Numbered from the stretch's first letter, positions 1 to 8,100 are shown. The stretch: DNA of 13,367 nucleotides from Alphaproteobacteria bacterium (GCA_020851015.1 JADZDN010000404.1:1-13367), one strand, 5' to 3'. Numbers and translations are program-made. Notes: generated from the letters alone by a model not told the origin.

Positions 1-2
1 GC

Positions 3-152
3 CTGCAGCCGATCTACCGCATCGAGAAGAACCCGCTGCCCTGGCTCGACGACATGCTGAACGGCGCCGAGCACACCAACTTCTTCGAGAACCGCGCGAC
101 CGAATACTCCAAGGCCGCGACCGAGGGCTCGTGGGAAGAAGCCTTCGACTGA
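3..152 (+). CDS. nrdB: Ribonucleoside-diphosphate reductase small (beta) subunit, C-terminal fragment
   Basis: Only the last 49 codons and the TGA are in the window; the gene starts upstream. The visible residues include EKNPLPWLDDML and NFFENRATEYSKAA. These match the conserved C-terminal part of the class I ribonucleotide reductase R2 subunit, where the family carries NPLPW and NFFE-R-EY blocks. The R2 subunit houses the di-iron/tyrosyl-radical cofactor and pairs with NrdA to make deoxyribonucleotides. Its extreme C-terminal tail (here ending WEEAFD) is known in the family to dock on the large subunit. The metal-binding and radical residues lie outside the window, so class Ia versus Ib cannot be settled. 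The AMMECR1-domain gene begins 16 bases downstream on the same strand and may be cotranscribed. Confidence 0.85.
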   Translation: MQPIYRIEKNPLPWLDDMLNGAEHTNFFENRATEYSKAATEGSWEEAFD

Positions 153-168
153 CGCCTCGCGGGAGGCG

Positions 169-834
169 GTGATCGCCGCGCCCAAGCCCCGCGATGCGGC
201 GGCGATCGCCGGCGACGACCGCCAGGCCGACGCCGACCGCGCCCTGCTGGCGGCGCACGGCCGCCTTCTGCTCGATCTCGCCCGCGCCTCGGTGCTGCAC
301 GGATTCGAATTCGGCCGGCCGCTGCCGGTCGATATCGGCAACGAGGCGCCGGCGCTGGCGGCCCTGCGCGCCTGCCACGTGGTGCTGCGCGTGGCGTCGC
401 CCGCGGCGGCGAGCGACCGGCGCTGGCGGGCCGGCGGCGTCCGGCCCTGGCGGCCGCTGCTGGCGGACGTCGCCGGCAACGCGTTCGCCGCCGCCTTCGC
501 CGACCGCCGCCACCCGCCGCTCAAGGCCGCCGACCGACTCGACCTTGCAATCGAGCTTGGCCTGCTGGGGCCGCCGGTGGCGATCGATCCCGCCGACGCC
601 CGCGCGCGGGCGTGCATCCAACCGGGGCGCGACGGGGTGCTGGTGGAATGGCCCGGCGGATCGCTGGCACTCTATCCCGAGGCCTGGGCCTTCCGCCCCA
701 CCCCGGCCGAGTTCGTCGCCGAGGCGATGCGCCGCGCGCTCGCCCGCGGCCTCGATCCCGCCGGAACGCCGCAGGTCTACCGCTTCGCGGTGGCGACGGC
801 CGCCGACGGAACCCCCTCCCTGCCCTCCCCCTAA
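169..834 (+). CDS. Divergent AMMECR1-domain protein (AmmeMemoRadiSam protein A-like)
   Basis: This is a 221-residue soluble protein read from GTG at 169, with a GGGAGG just upstream (161-166; spacing of only 2 bases, so the start is plausible rather than certain; there is no in-frame ATG nearby). The AMMECR1 fold is suggested by LLLDLARA (about residues 33-40), AFAAAFADRRHPPLK (105-119), LDLAIELGLLGPP (124-136) and the PGRDGVLVEWPGGSLALYP block (152-170). These correspond to the family's A-DPRFPPL, L-IEIS-LS and GRDGL segments. The family's L-R-G-C-I-G motif is not recognisable: the aligned region reads WRAGGVRPWRPLL (86-98), without the cysteine. The molecular role of AMMECR1 proteins is not firmly established; many bacterial ones accompany a Memo protein and a radical SAM enzyme, neither of which is visible here. 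The last residues (PSLPSP) are encoded by a C-tract element at the 3' end. Confidence 0.72.
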   Translation: MIAAPKPRDAAAIAGDDRQADADRALLAAHGRLLLDLARASVLHGFEFGRPLPVDIGNEAPALAALRACHVVLRVASPAAASDRRWRAGGVRPWRPLLADVAGNAFAAAFADRRHPPLKAADRLDLAIELGLLGPPVAIDPADARARACIQPGRDGVLVEWPGGSLALYPEAWAFRPTPAEFVAEAMRRALARGLDPAGTPQVYRFAVATAADGTPSLPSP

Positions 835-875
835 CCCCCTCCCGCCAGGGGCGTAGGGACAAGAATAGGGGGCCG
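810..875. repeat. C/G-tract intergenic element at a convergent gene boundary
   Basis: A run dominated by C on the plus strand (about 810-847), broken by CTAA, is followed by a G-rich half (848-875). Within it CCCCT-CCCGCC-AGGGG can fold as a 5-bp stem with a 6-base loop. From memory, similar short C-tract palindromic elements are frequent between genes in GC-rich alphaproteobacteria; copy number cannot be checked here. The element supplies the stop codon (832-834) and last codons of the AMMECR1-domain gene. It is also read through by the opposing HNR-repeat frame. It could serve as a bidirectional terminator, but no T-run follows the stem. Confidence 0.4.
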
Positions 876-1551
876 CGGTCGTCGCGGCGCTTGGGGAGGC
901 GGGACTCGGTTTGGCGGCGTCCGGCCGCGCTGCGACCTTCTCTTCCTTGTTGGCCCATTCGACGAAGGCGGCTAGCGCGCGGTTCCAGCCGCGGAAGCGG
1001 CGCAGGTAGGCGGCGGGGCCGACCGTCGAGGGGGGCTTGGCCGCTTCCTCGAAGCGCGGGACGCGGCCGTAGTGGTTCCACAGCACGCGCAGGTTCGCGA
1101 GGCAGGCGTGCTCGTCGTAGACGCGCGCGCGCTTCGACTGCTTGAGGCCGGCGCGACGCACGGCCTCGGGCCAGGAGCCGAAGCGCCGGCGGTAGGTGAT
1201 CCAGCTCACCGGGCTCAGGCGGTCGACCTCCGCGATCGAGACCACGCCGTCGGGGCGCGCGACGCGGCGCAAGAGCGCGATCAGCTCGTCGTCGCCGAGC
1301 CTGCCGCCGGCGCGCCGGCGCAGCTTCGGCGTCACCGCGGGGCCGCCATAGCGGTGGCCCAGGCCCGCACGGGTCAGCGACTCCTGCCAGCTTCCGAAGC
1401 GGTGGAGATAGGCGAAATGCGCGGTCCGCGCGTGGACGCGGAAGCGCTGGACGGACAGGACCGGGTGATCGACCAGCGCCGCCACGCGCCGGATCTCGGC
1501 AAGCAGGGCGTCATCGGAACGGTCGACCAGGCGGTCCAATTGATAGGGCAA
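841..1551 (-). CDS. Protein with three HNR-like (homing-endonuclease-associated) repeats; 3' end uncertain
   Basis: Translation from TTG at 1551 (GGAG at 1557-1560, 5-base spacing) begins MPYQLDRLVDRSDDALLAEI. It shows three repeats of about 50 residues: 12-64, 87-136 and 146-199. Each has an N-terminal D-D-x-L-L-x-x-L-R-R-V-like helix and ends in a Y-x-x-R-F-G-S-W-x-E-A-x-x-R-A-G-L-like block (F52-W55, F124-W127, F186-W189). This matches the small helical HNR repeat known from homing-endonuclease-associated and other DNA-binding proteins. No nuclease motif is visible. A low-complexity Ala/Pro/Ser tail follows residue 205. The frame has no stop between there and base 1, running antisense through the AMMECR1 and nrdB genes. 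The end given is therefore only where convincing coding stops, at the C/G element. A frameshift, or loss of the native stop by insertion of that element, is possible. The function is unknown; DNA binding is inferred from the repeats. Confidence 0.62.
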
Positions 1552-1556
1552 TCGGA

Positions 1557-1560
1557 CTCC
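1557..1560 (-). promoter_or_regulatory. Shine-Dalgarno GGAG deciding a TTG start
   Basis: GGAG on the minus strand sits 5 bases before TTG at 1549-1551. There is no ATG or GTG in this frame between the upstream TGA (1600-1602) and the first repeat, so this ribosome site fixes the likely start of the HNR-repeat gene. Confidence 0.5.
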
Positions 1561-1695
1561 GGATCGGTGGCGAGCCTGGGCATTGTCCGCCCGGCAGCGT
1601 CATCGCGAAAGGGGGTTACCCGGAATAAAAAAACTTCGCCGCCGGATCAGCGATGTATCGGGGGGTGGATGATCCTGTTCGCGCGGCGCCAGGCG

Positions 1696-2385
1696 TCAGG
1701 CGTCGTGGAAGGTGGCGAAGCGGTCGACCGGCTCGCGCTCGGTCTTGAGCGCGTTCTCGGGCGCGGCCGTGTCCTCAAAGCCCAGCGCCATGCCGGAGAG
1801 GATGATCTCGCCATCGGGGATCGGCAGCGCGCGGCGCACGGCGGGGCCGTAGCTGCACCAGGCGGCCTGGGGACAGGTCTCGAGCCCGTGGGCGCGGGCC
1901 ATCGTCATCACGTTCTGCATGAACATGCCGCAGTCCAGCCACGAGCCCAGCTGCTGGCGGCGGTCCATCGTGAAGATCAGCCCGACCGGCGCGCCGAACA
2001 GCGTGAAGTTGCGCAGCGCGGCCTCGCCGCGCGCCTTCATGTCGTCGCGGGCGACGCCCAGCAGCGCGTAGAGGTCGAAGCCGACCTTGCGCCGTCGCGC
2101 GACATAGGGCTCGAACCAGGGATGCGGGTTGTAGGGATACTCCTCCGCGCGCTCGCCGGCGCGGGCCGCCGCCTCGACGGTCGCGCAGAGCCGGTCGCGC
2201 GCGGCGCCGGTCGCGACGTGCACCAGCCAGGGCTGCGAGTTGGTGCCGCTGGGCGCGCGGGCGGATACCCGCAGGATGTCGCGCACCACGTCCAGCGGCA
2301 CGGGGGCGGGCAGGAAGCGGCGCACGGAACGCCGGCCGGCGATCGCCTGGGCTATGGCGACGGTCTTGGCTTCGGGAAGGTCCAT
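1696..2385 (-). CDS. Nitroreductase-family FMN-dependent oxidoreductase
   Basis: From ATG at 2385 the product is 229 residues, a normal length for the family. Near the N-terminus is AIAGRRSVRRF (about 14-24), the Arg-x-Ser-x-Arg-x-Phe FMN-phosphate-binding block. It is followed by APSGTNSQPW (44-53), a signature of the NfsB/PnbA-like nitroreductases. PQAAWCSYGPAVR and SGMALGFED near the C-terminus, followed by REPVDRFATF, also fit. Such flavoenzymes reduce nitroaromatics, quinones or enones with NAD(P)H in the cytoplasm; the physiological substrate cannot be told. The frame is open back to 2472, but the extra 29 residues are encoded by an intergenic palindrome (see 2423-2527) and look unlike the family. 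AGGA lies 4 bases before the chosen ATG. The gene lies on the same strand as the MlaC-like gene but is separated from it by 162 bases with the palindrome, so a shared operon is doubtful. Confidence 0.88.
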   Translation of the reverse strand: MDLPEAKTVAIAQAIAGRRSVRRFLPAPVPLDVVRDILRVSARAPSGTNSQPWLVHVATGAARDRLCATVEAAARAGERAEEYPYNPHPWFEPYVARRRKVGFDLYALLGVARDDMKARGEAALRNFTLFGAPVGLIFTMDRRQQLGSWLDCGMFMQNVMTMARAHGLETCPQAAWCSYGPAVRRALPIPDGEIILSGMALGFEDTAAPENALKTEREPVDRFATFHDA

Positions 2386-2422
2386 GCTGTCCTGCCAGTC
2401 TTGAACGGGCCGGCGGGAAGAT

Positions 2423-2527
2423 AACCAACAAGGCGCCAAGACACCAAGGAGAGAAGCGCGCCGAATGGCCAACAGGGCCGGCGCCGGGCTTTTCGCTTTT
2501 TCCTGGCGGCCTGGCGCCCTGGCGGTT
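2423..2527. repeat. Large imperfect intergenic palindrome (repeat-like element)
   Basis: The left arm at 2423-2450 (starting AACCAACAAGGCGCCAAG) and the right arm at 2501-2527 (starting TCCTGGCGGCCTGGCGCC) are near reverse complements, with roughly three quarters of positions matching and one length difference. The stem continues inward: AGAAGCG (2452-2458) faces CGCTTTT (2494-2500). The inner loop also contains a GGCCGGCGCCGG palindrome. From memory, GGCGCCAAGACGCCAAGG-type sequences recur between genes in many alphaproteobacterial genomes; I cannot count copies here. The element lies after the stop of the MlaC-like gene and before the nitroreductase start. It could act as an mRNA-stabilising or terminating hairpin for the upstream gene. 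Confidence 0.6.
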
Positions 2528-2547
2528 GCCGGCGGGCGGGGTTTTGT

Positions 2548-3096
2548 TCAGTTCACCTGGACGCCGTGCTCGCCGACCGCGCCGGGCTTCAGGATTTCCT
2601 TGCTCAGCTCCTCGCGCAGCGACACGCCGATATGGCCGATGTCGACGATGCGGATGCGCTCGCCCTGGCGGCGCACGTCGAAACGGACGCTGAAGTTGGG
2701 ATCCTGGCCGAAGCGCACGCAGTTGACGCGCACCGACGCGCCGTCGGCCTCGGCGCTCTTGCCGGCGATGGCGCAGGACTGGAAGATCAGGTTCTGGATG
2801 AACTGCATCACGCTGTCGGTGCCCAGCACGGAATCGCGCGACCAGTCGGCCAGCTTCGCGCGGTCGGCCTCGGCCAGCCTGTCCCAGCGCTGGCCCAGCG
2901 CCTGGATCGCCGGGCCGGTCCAGTCGACCTCCTTGGTCAGGAGGCCGACATAGAAGGCGCGGCGATCCGCGGTCGGCTTCTTCGACACCGTCACCATGTC
3001 CGCGATGATGCGCTGCACGTACTGGATGGGATCGTCGGCCCGCGCGGCGGCGGGAAGCGCCACCGCCAGGCCCAGCAGAACCACGAGTGCACGCAT
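2548..3096 (-). CDS. MlaC/Ttg2D-like periplasmic lipid-transfer (toluene-tolerance) protein
   Basis: The product has 182 residues. A cleavable signal peptide (MRALVVLLGLAVALPAAARA, cut before DD) predicts a periplasmic location. The mature part reads FYVGLLTKEVDWTGPAIQALGQRW (48-71), resembling the MlaC block in which the domain binds phospholipid (V-D-x-x-x-x-A-x-x-x-L-G-x-x-W). Later comes a beta-rich half ending DIGHIGVSLREELSKEIL (152-169), like the family's D-V-x-I-x-G-V-S-L. In the Mla system MlaC shuttles phospholipids between outer and inner membranes. No mlaA, B, D, E or F gene is in view, so it is an orphan or belongs to a distant locus. Cysteines 108 and 126 could form a disulfide. 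AAGGA sits 7 bases before the ATG. The family match is by motif only and moderately divergent. Confidence 0.62.
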   Translation of the reverse strand: MRALVVLLGLAVALPAAARADDPIQYVQRIIADMVTVSKKPTADRRAFYVGLLTKEVDWTGPAIQALGQRWDRLAEADRAKLADWSRDSVLGTDSVMQFIQNLIFQSCAIAGKSAEADGASVRVNCVRFGQDPNFSVRFDVRRQGERIRIVDIGHIGVSLREELSKEILKPGAVGEHGVQVN

Positions 3097-3306
3097 CGGC
3101 GAATCCTTCGCTTTCCCGCAACACCCGCAATCAACAACGGTGCGCCGCGCCGGTCAAGCGCCCTGTGCCTTCCGTCACCGCCGGCCTGTGCGCGGCGTTA
3201 CAGCGCATTTTAGGCATCGCGCCGATAGTGGCGTCCCATGGCCCGGTCGGCGTGACGGGGCCCAAGACGGCCCGGCCCGGATGGCTGGCCGACAGGAGTA
3301 CGTGCC

Positions 3307-3618
3307 ATGACGAACCGCTTCCTCGCCCTGATCGCCGCCCTGGCGCTCTGCGCCGGCGCCGCCCTGAAGCCCGCCCTTGCCGAGGAGGCCAAGATGGCCT
3401 GCGGCGACCGGGCGGAGCTGCTGGCCCACCTGAAGGACAAGTACCAGGAGAACCAGACCGGCTTCGGCATCACGCAGAAGGGCGGGGTGGTCGAGCTGAT
3501 GACGTCGGAAGACGGAAGCTGGACCTTGATCCTGAGCTTCGCCAACGGGCGGTCCTGCCTGATGGCCACCGGCCAGGGCTGGGAGCTGTGGAAGAACGCG
3601 GCCGGCAAGGAGGCGTGA
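3307..3618 (+). CDS. Small secreted protein of unknown function
   Basis: The product has 103 residues, with AGGAG (3294-3298) 8 bases before the ATG. A signal peptide is evident (MTNRFLALIAALALCAGAAL..., probably cut after ALA at residues 23-25), leaving a periplasmic or secreted protein of about 78 residues. The mature chain has CGDRAELLAHLKDKYQE (32-48), VVELMTSEDGSWTLIL (61-76) and GRSCLMATGQGWE (81-93), with two cysteines (32 and 84) that may pair. I associate this CG-R-x-x-L-L ... G-x-W-T-L ... G-x-x-C-L pattern with a family of small uncharacterised alphaproteobacterial secreted proteins, but no function is known to me. It stands alone on its strand and converges on the phosphatase gene with a 19-base gap. 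Confidence 0.8.
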   Translation: MTNRFLALIAALALCAGAALKPALAEEAKMACGDRAELLAHLKDKYQENQTGFGITQKGGVVELMTSEDGSWTLILSFANGRSCLMATGQGWELWKNAAGKEA

Positions 3619-3637
3619 TCCGCCTCCCCGCCCCGCT

Positions 3638-5023
3638 TCAGCGGTAGCGCAGCGCCCCGGTGAGCGGCTTGGCCGCCGCGTCGGCCGGGCCCAGCGGGTC
3701 GAGCCCCCAGCGCAGCTCGATCAGCCTGAGGATCGCGGTGGTGTCGTAGCTGGTGTGGTCGACATGGCCCTTGCGGGCGAAGGGCGACACGACGATCGTC
3801 GGCACGCGCGTGCCCGGGCCCCAGCGGTCGCGCTTGGGCGGCGGCACGTGATCCCAGAAGCCGCCGTTCTCGTCGTAGGTGACGATCACGACCATTCCCG
3901 GCCACTGCTTGCTCTTGACCAGACGGTCGAGCAGGTCGGCGGCGTGCGCGTCGCTCTTCACCACGTCGCTGCCGCTCGGATGCTGGTTGATGCCGCTGCG
4001 CGGCTTGTAGAAGGCGACCGGCGGCAGGGTGCCGGCATCGATGTCCCTGACGAAGTCGTCGAGGTCCTTGAGATGGCGCTGGCGGTCCGGGCTGCCTTTC
4101 TGGAAGCGCTTGAAGAAGGCGAAGGGCTGGTGGTGGTACGAGAATGTGCCCGGCTTCTGCTGCCCCGCCTCGGCCTCGTTCCAGCCCCCCGAGTACCAGG
4201 CCCAGGCAATGTTCTTGGCGCTCAGCCGGTCGCCGATGGTCGGCTGGTCCTGCACCGGCAGGCGCAGCGCCGGGTCGCCCTTGGGATCGAACGGCCCGCC
4301 CACCGGCTGCAGCGTGTTGACCGCGTAGCCGTCCTGGGTCACGTAGCCCTCGCGCGTCAGCTTGCCCTGGACGTCGAACTTCACGCCGATCTTCTCCATG
4401 TCGGCGCCGGGATAGACCGGCGTGCAGGCGCAGATCAGCCATTGGTGATTGAGGACGGATCCGCCGAACGCGGCATGGAAGAAATGGTCGGCCAGCGTGT
4501 AGCGCTTGGCGTAGTCCCACAGCCGGAGCGTCGAGCCGTCCCAGTACGCCATGGCATAGCCGCGGGCATCGGAATAGATCGCGAAGCGGTCCATCTTGCC
4601 GCCATTGATCTGGGCCTGCTGGGTGTGGAAGGCGTGGACCAGGCTGCCCAGCACCTCGTCCATGCGGTAGTAGTCGTTGAGCCGGTACGGGCGGTTGGCG
4701 AGCTTGTCCGGCAGCTTGTCGTAGCGCGGCTTGGCCGACGTGCGGAGATCGAGCGCGTCGGGCAGGAAGGCCAGGCGCTTGCCGTCCTCGCCGGTCTGGA
4801 TCGCCCGCTTGCCGGCGCGCGACAGGCCCTCGGCCCCGGGAAAATTGCCGAACAGATGGTCGAAGCTGCGATTCTCCAGATAGAGCACGACGACGTTCTG
4901 CACCCGCTCCAGCCCAGGCGGGGCCTTGGCGTCCGCGGACTGCGCCAAGGCGGCGGCCGGCGCGCCGACCCCCAGGAGGCCGGCAGCGACTACGGCAAGA
5001 CGGGCGATACGGTCGATGCGCAC
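3638..5023 (-). CDS. Secreted acid phosphatase / phospholipase C-type phosphoesterase
   Basis: The product has 461 residues from GTG at 5023, preceded by AGGGGGG at 7-base spacing. A signal peptide (residues 1-27, cut near ALA-QS) places it in the periplasm or outside. It belongs to the phosphoesterase family that includes bacterial phospholipases C and AcpA-type acid phosphatases, all of the alkaline-phosphatase-like fold. Visible hallmarks are VVLYLENRSFDHLFG (45-59; E50, N51 and D55 are likely metal or catalytic residues), INGGKMDRF (139-147), TLADHFFHAAFGGSVLNHQW (176-195), TYDENGGFWDHVPPP (382-396; D384, E385, D391 and H392 as metal ligands) and GPGTRVPTIVVSPF followed by GHVDHTSYD (402-427). 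Its length and domain organisation look complete. Whether it prefers phosphomonoesters or phospholipids cannot be decided. It lies 131 bases downstream of the hybrid kinase gene on the same strand. Confidence 0.87.
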   Translation of the reverse strand: MRIDRIARLAVVAAGLLGVGAPAAALAQSADAKAPPGLERVQNVVVLYLENRSFDHLFGNFPGAEGLSRAGKRAIQTGEDGKRLAFLPDALDLRTSAKPRYDKLPDKLANRPYRLNDYYRMDEVLGSLVHAFHTQQAQINGGKMDRFAIYSDARGYAMAYWDGSTLRLWDYAKRYTLADHFFHAAFGGSVLNHQWLICACTPVYPGADMEKIGVKFDVQGKLTREGYVTQDGYAVNTLQPVGGPFDPKGDPALRLPVQDQPTIGDRLSAKNIAWAWYSGGWNEAEAGQQKPGTFSYHHQPFAFFKRFQKGSPDRQRHLKDLDDFVRDIDAGTLPPVAFYKPRSGINQHPSGSDVVKSDAHAADLLDRLVKSKQWPGMVVIVTYDENGGFWDHVPPPKRDRWGPGTRVPTIVVSPFARKGHVDHTSYDTTAILRLIELRWGLDPLGPADAAAKPLTGALRYR

Positions 5024-5154
5024 GGCGATTCCCCCCTCGAAAGCCTGGCGTCGCCACCGGACGCCGTTCCGTGCAAGGCTAAGGCGGGGGCGGCAAGGAC
5101 GTCAAACGCGCCGCGGCGGCGCATCGCCGTCAACGCCTGCCGGGATGCAACCGT

Positions 5155-8100
5155 TCAAACCAGCGCCGACGCCGCCATGACAAGCTGGTCCTGGCTGAAC
5201 GGCTTGGGAAGCATTGCCGTCCTGGCGAAGGCGCCCGGCAGGCTCTCGGGCCCGTAGCCGGTCACGAAGAGGAACGGCACGTTGCGGCGTGCCAGCGCGC
5301 CGGCAATCGCGTCGACCGGCTGGCCACGGAGATTGGCGTCGAGCAGCGCTGCATCGAGCTGCGTGGCCTCGACAATGCTGAGCGCGTCCCGGGCGTTGCT
5401 GGCCGGCCCCACGACCTCTGCGCCGGCCGCTTCCAGCATCGCAACGATGTCCAGCGAAACGAGCGGCTCGTCCTCGACCACCAGAAAGCGCTTGCCGGCG
5501 AGCTGTCCGGTGGAAGCGCCTTCGGGGACGAACGGGGCCGATGATCGGACAGGGGGCGATGCCGGCGGCTTTGCCGCCCGGCTATCCTCCGTCGGTCCGG
5601 GCAGCGGCAGCGCGACGGTCCACACCACGCCTTCGGTTTCGACCGACATGTGCGCGGCCCCGCCTTCGCCCCGTGCGCTCTGCTCGATCAACGTCCGGCC
5701 GAAGCCACGCGCTGCCGGCGCCCGGACCGCGGGACCGGCGCGTTCGGCCCAACGCAGGCGGAGCATGCCGCGATCCACGGTCCACGTGATCGCCACCACG
5801 CCCTGCGGAACCGACAGTGCGCCGTACTTGACGGCGTTCGTGCCGAGTTCATGCAGCATCAGCGCCACGTGCAGCGCCATTTGCGATTCCAGGCGGGCCG
5901 GCGGACCCGAAGCCCTCACCTTGGTCTCGTCGACCGCGCCCGCCAGAAGCTGGTCCCGGATCAGGTCGCGAAGATCCGCGCCTTGCCACGCCGTGGCGCC
6001 CAGCATGCCGTGCACGCGGGCAAGCGACTGGATGCGGCCGGTGAAGCTGGGTACGAACTCGCTCGGGCTCCGGGTCCGGCGCAGCATCTGGTGCGCAATC
6101 GCCTGCACGTTGGCGAGGGTGTTCTTGACGCGGTGGTTGAGCTCTGCGACCAGGAACTGGTGGGTCTCCTCGACCTGCTTGCGCTCCGTGATGTCGATCA
6201 CCGAACCGATATACCCGAGGAATTCGTCCGCGGGGCCGAAGCGCGGCGCGGCGGCGTCGATCATCCACCGGTACGCGCCGTCCGCGCGCAGCAGGCGGTA
6301 TTCGAGCCGGAAGGCATCGCGGCTTGCATTGGCCGCGACGAACGCGTCGTTGACGCTGGCGCGGTCCTCGGAATGGACCGCATCGAGCCAGCCGTCGCCC
6401 AGACCCGTTTCGGGCGTCTGGCCGGTGAATTGATACCAGGACTTGCTGAGATAGGTCGCCGTGCCATCGGGTTCCGACACCCAGATCATGACCGGGGCGT
6501 TGTCAGCCATGTGGCGGAAGCGCTCCTCGCTGACCCGCAGCGCTTGTTCCGACTCGCGACGCAGCCTCGCCGCCTGGATATTCATGGCGACATGGGCCAG
6601 CAATTCGCGCGCGCTGAACGGCTTGGTAAGATAGTCGTCGGCGCCCATGTGCAGTCCCTCGACCCGCGCCTCTTCCCCCGCGCGCGCCGAAAGCAGGATG
6701 ACGGGAAGCGTGCGCGTGCGCGGTTCGGCGCGCAGCCGAGCCAGGAGCCCGAGTCCATCCAGGCGCGGCATCATGACGTCGGCCAGCACGAGATCGGGAA
6801 TCCGCTGTCCGATCGCCGCCAACGCGGCGTCGCCGTCGGCGACCGTTTCCACGTCGTAGAGCGCCCCGAGCAGGCGACGCAGGTAGTCGCGCATATCCGC
6901 ATTGTCGTCGGCGACCAGGATGCGCGGCCTTTCCCCCGTCGCCGCTTCCAAGCGCGCGGGACCGGCGACATCCTGGATGACGCCTTGGTCGAACGATCCG
7001 TCGTTCGGCAGCCAGCGCAGCGCCTCCTCGACGAAGGGCTGCACCCCGATGGCCGTCGAGACCGGCGATTGACTCGCGCCGCGCCGCTTCTGCGGCAGAT
7101 GGGCGTGTCCCCGGGGAACCAGAACCCGGAACGTGCTGCCCTTGCCATAGACGCTTTCGGCGGTGACAAGGCCGCCATGGAGGCGCGCCAGTTCCTGCAC
7201 CAGCGCAAGTCCGATGCCGGAACCTTCATGGGTGCGGCCGCGCGCGCCGGCGACGCGATGGAAGCGCTCGAACAGGCCGGGCATCTCGGCCTGGGGGATG
7301 CCGGTGCCGGTGTCCTGGACGCTGAGTTCGAAATGCGTCCCGGTCTGCCGCAGCGCGACCGCGATCTCGCCGGCGAACGTGAATTTGAAGGCATTGGACA
7401 TCAGGTTGAGGACGATCTTTTCCCACATCTCGCGATCGACATGCGCCGGCTCCGCCAGCGGCGGGCAATCGATGGCCAGGCGCAACCCGGCCTTTTCCAC
7501 GGCCGAACGAAAAACGCTGGCAAGGTCCGACGTGAACGCCGGCAGATCGGTCGGCTCGTAGGTCGCCTGCACGCGCCCCGCCTCGATGCGCGAGAAATCG
7601 AGCAAGGTATTGACGAGCTTCAGAAGCCGAAGGGCGTTGCGGTGGACGAGATCAACCTGCTGAAATTGCGGGTCGGCGAGCGCGTCCGCCGACCGGCCGA
7701 GCGCACGCTTCCATTCCTCCAGCGGACCGAGCATCAAGGTCAGCGGCGTGCGGAACTCGTGGCTGACGTTGGAAAAGAACGCCGTCTTCGCGCGGTCGAT
7801 CTCGGCCAGCGCTTCGGCGCGCTTGCGTTCCTCTTCGTAGGACCGCGCATTGGCGATCGCGCTCGCGACCTGCGCTTTCATGAGCTGCAGGAAGTCGTGA
7901 TGGTGGCCGTCCAGCCTCAAATGCGGATTCACGCCGACCACCAGGAAGCCGGCCGATTCGCGCGGGTTGAGCGCGACGATCGGCAGCACCACCGCGGCGC
8001 GCGGCGCGCCGGAGCGGTGCGCATCCGGCACGGCGGGGAAGCGCGCGGGAAGATCGTCCACGACGATCGGCGTGGCGGCGGAAGGCAGATGCCAGCCTTT

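Noticed and set aside
1622..1680. Possible terminator after the nitroreductase: T7 on the minus strand (1627-1633) with a GGATCA/TGATCC stem
   Set aside because: The 6-bp stem has a 20-base loop and is separated from the T-run by about 10 bases, so it does not look like a true intrinsic terminator.
1072..2424. A 450-codon plus-strand frame across the HNR and nitroreductase genes
   Set aside because: Its composition is that of an antisense shadow, while both minus-strand genes have recognisable family motifs.
2386..2472. N-terminal 29-residue extension of the nitroreductase
   Set aside because: It is encoded by the intergenic palindrome and precedes a family-like start with a ribosome site.
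3210..5057. A 615-codon minus-strand frame overlapping the phosphatase in another frame
   Set aside because: It is Arg/Ala/Pro-rich with no motif; the overlapping 461-residue frame has a signal peptide and all family hallmarks.
5024..5154. TTGACG in the gap upstream of the phosphatase as a -35 box
   Set aside because: No acceptable -10 hexamer is found at 16-19 bases downstream.
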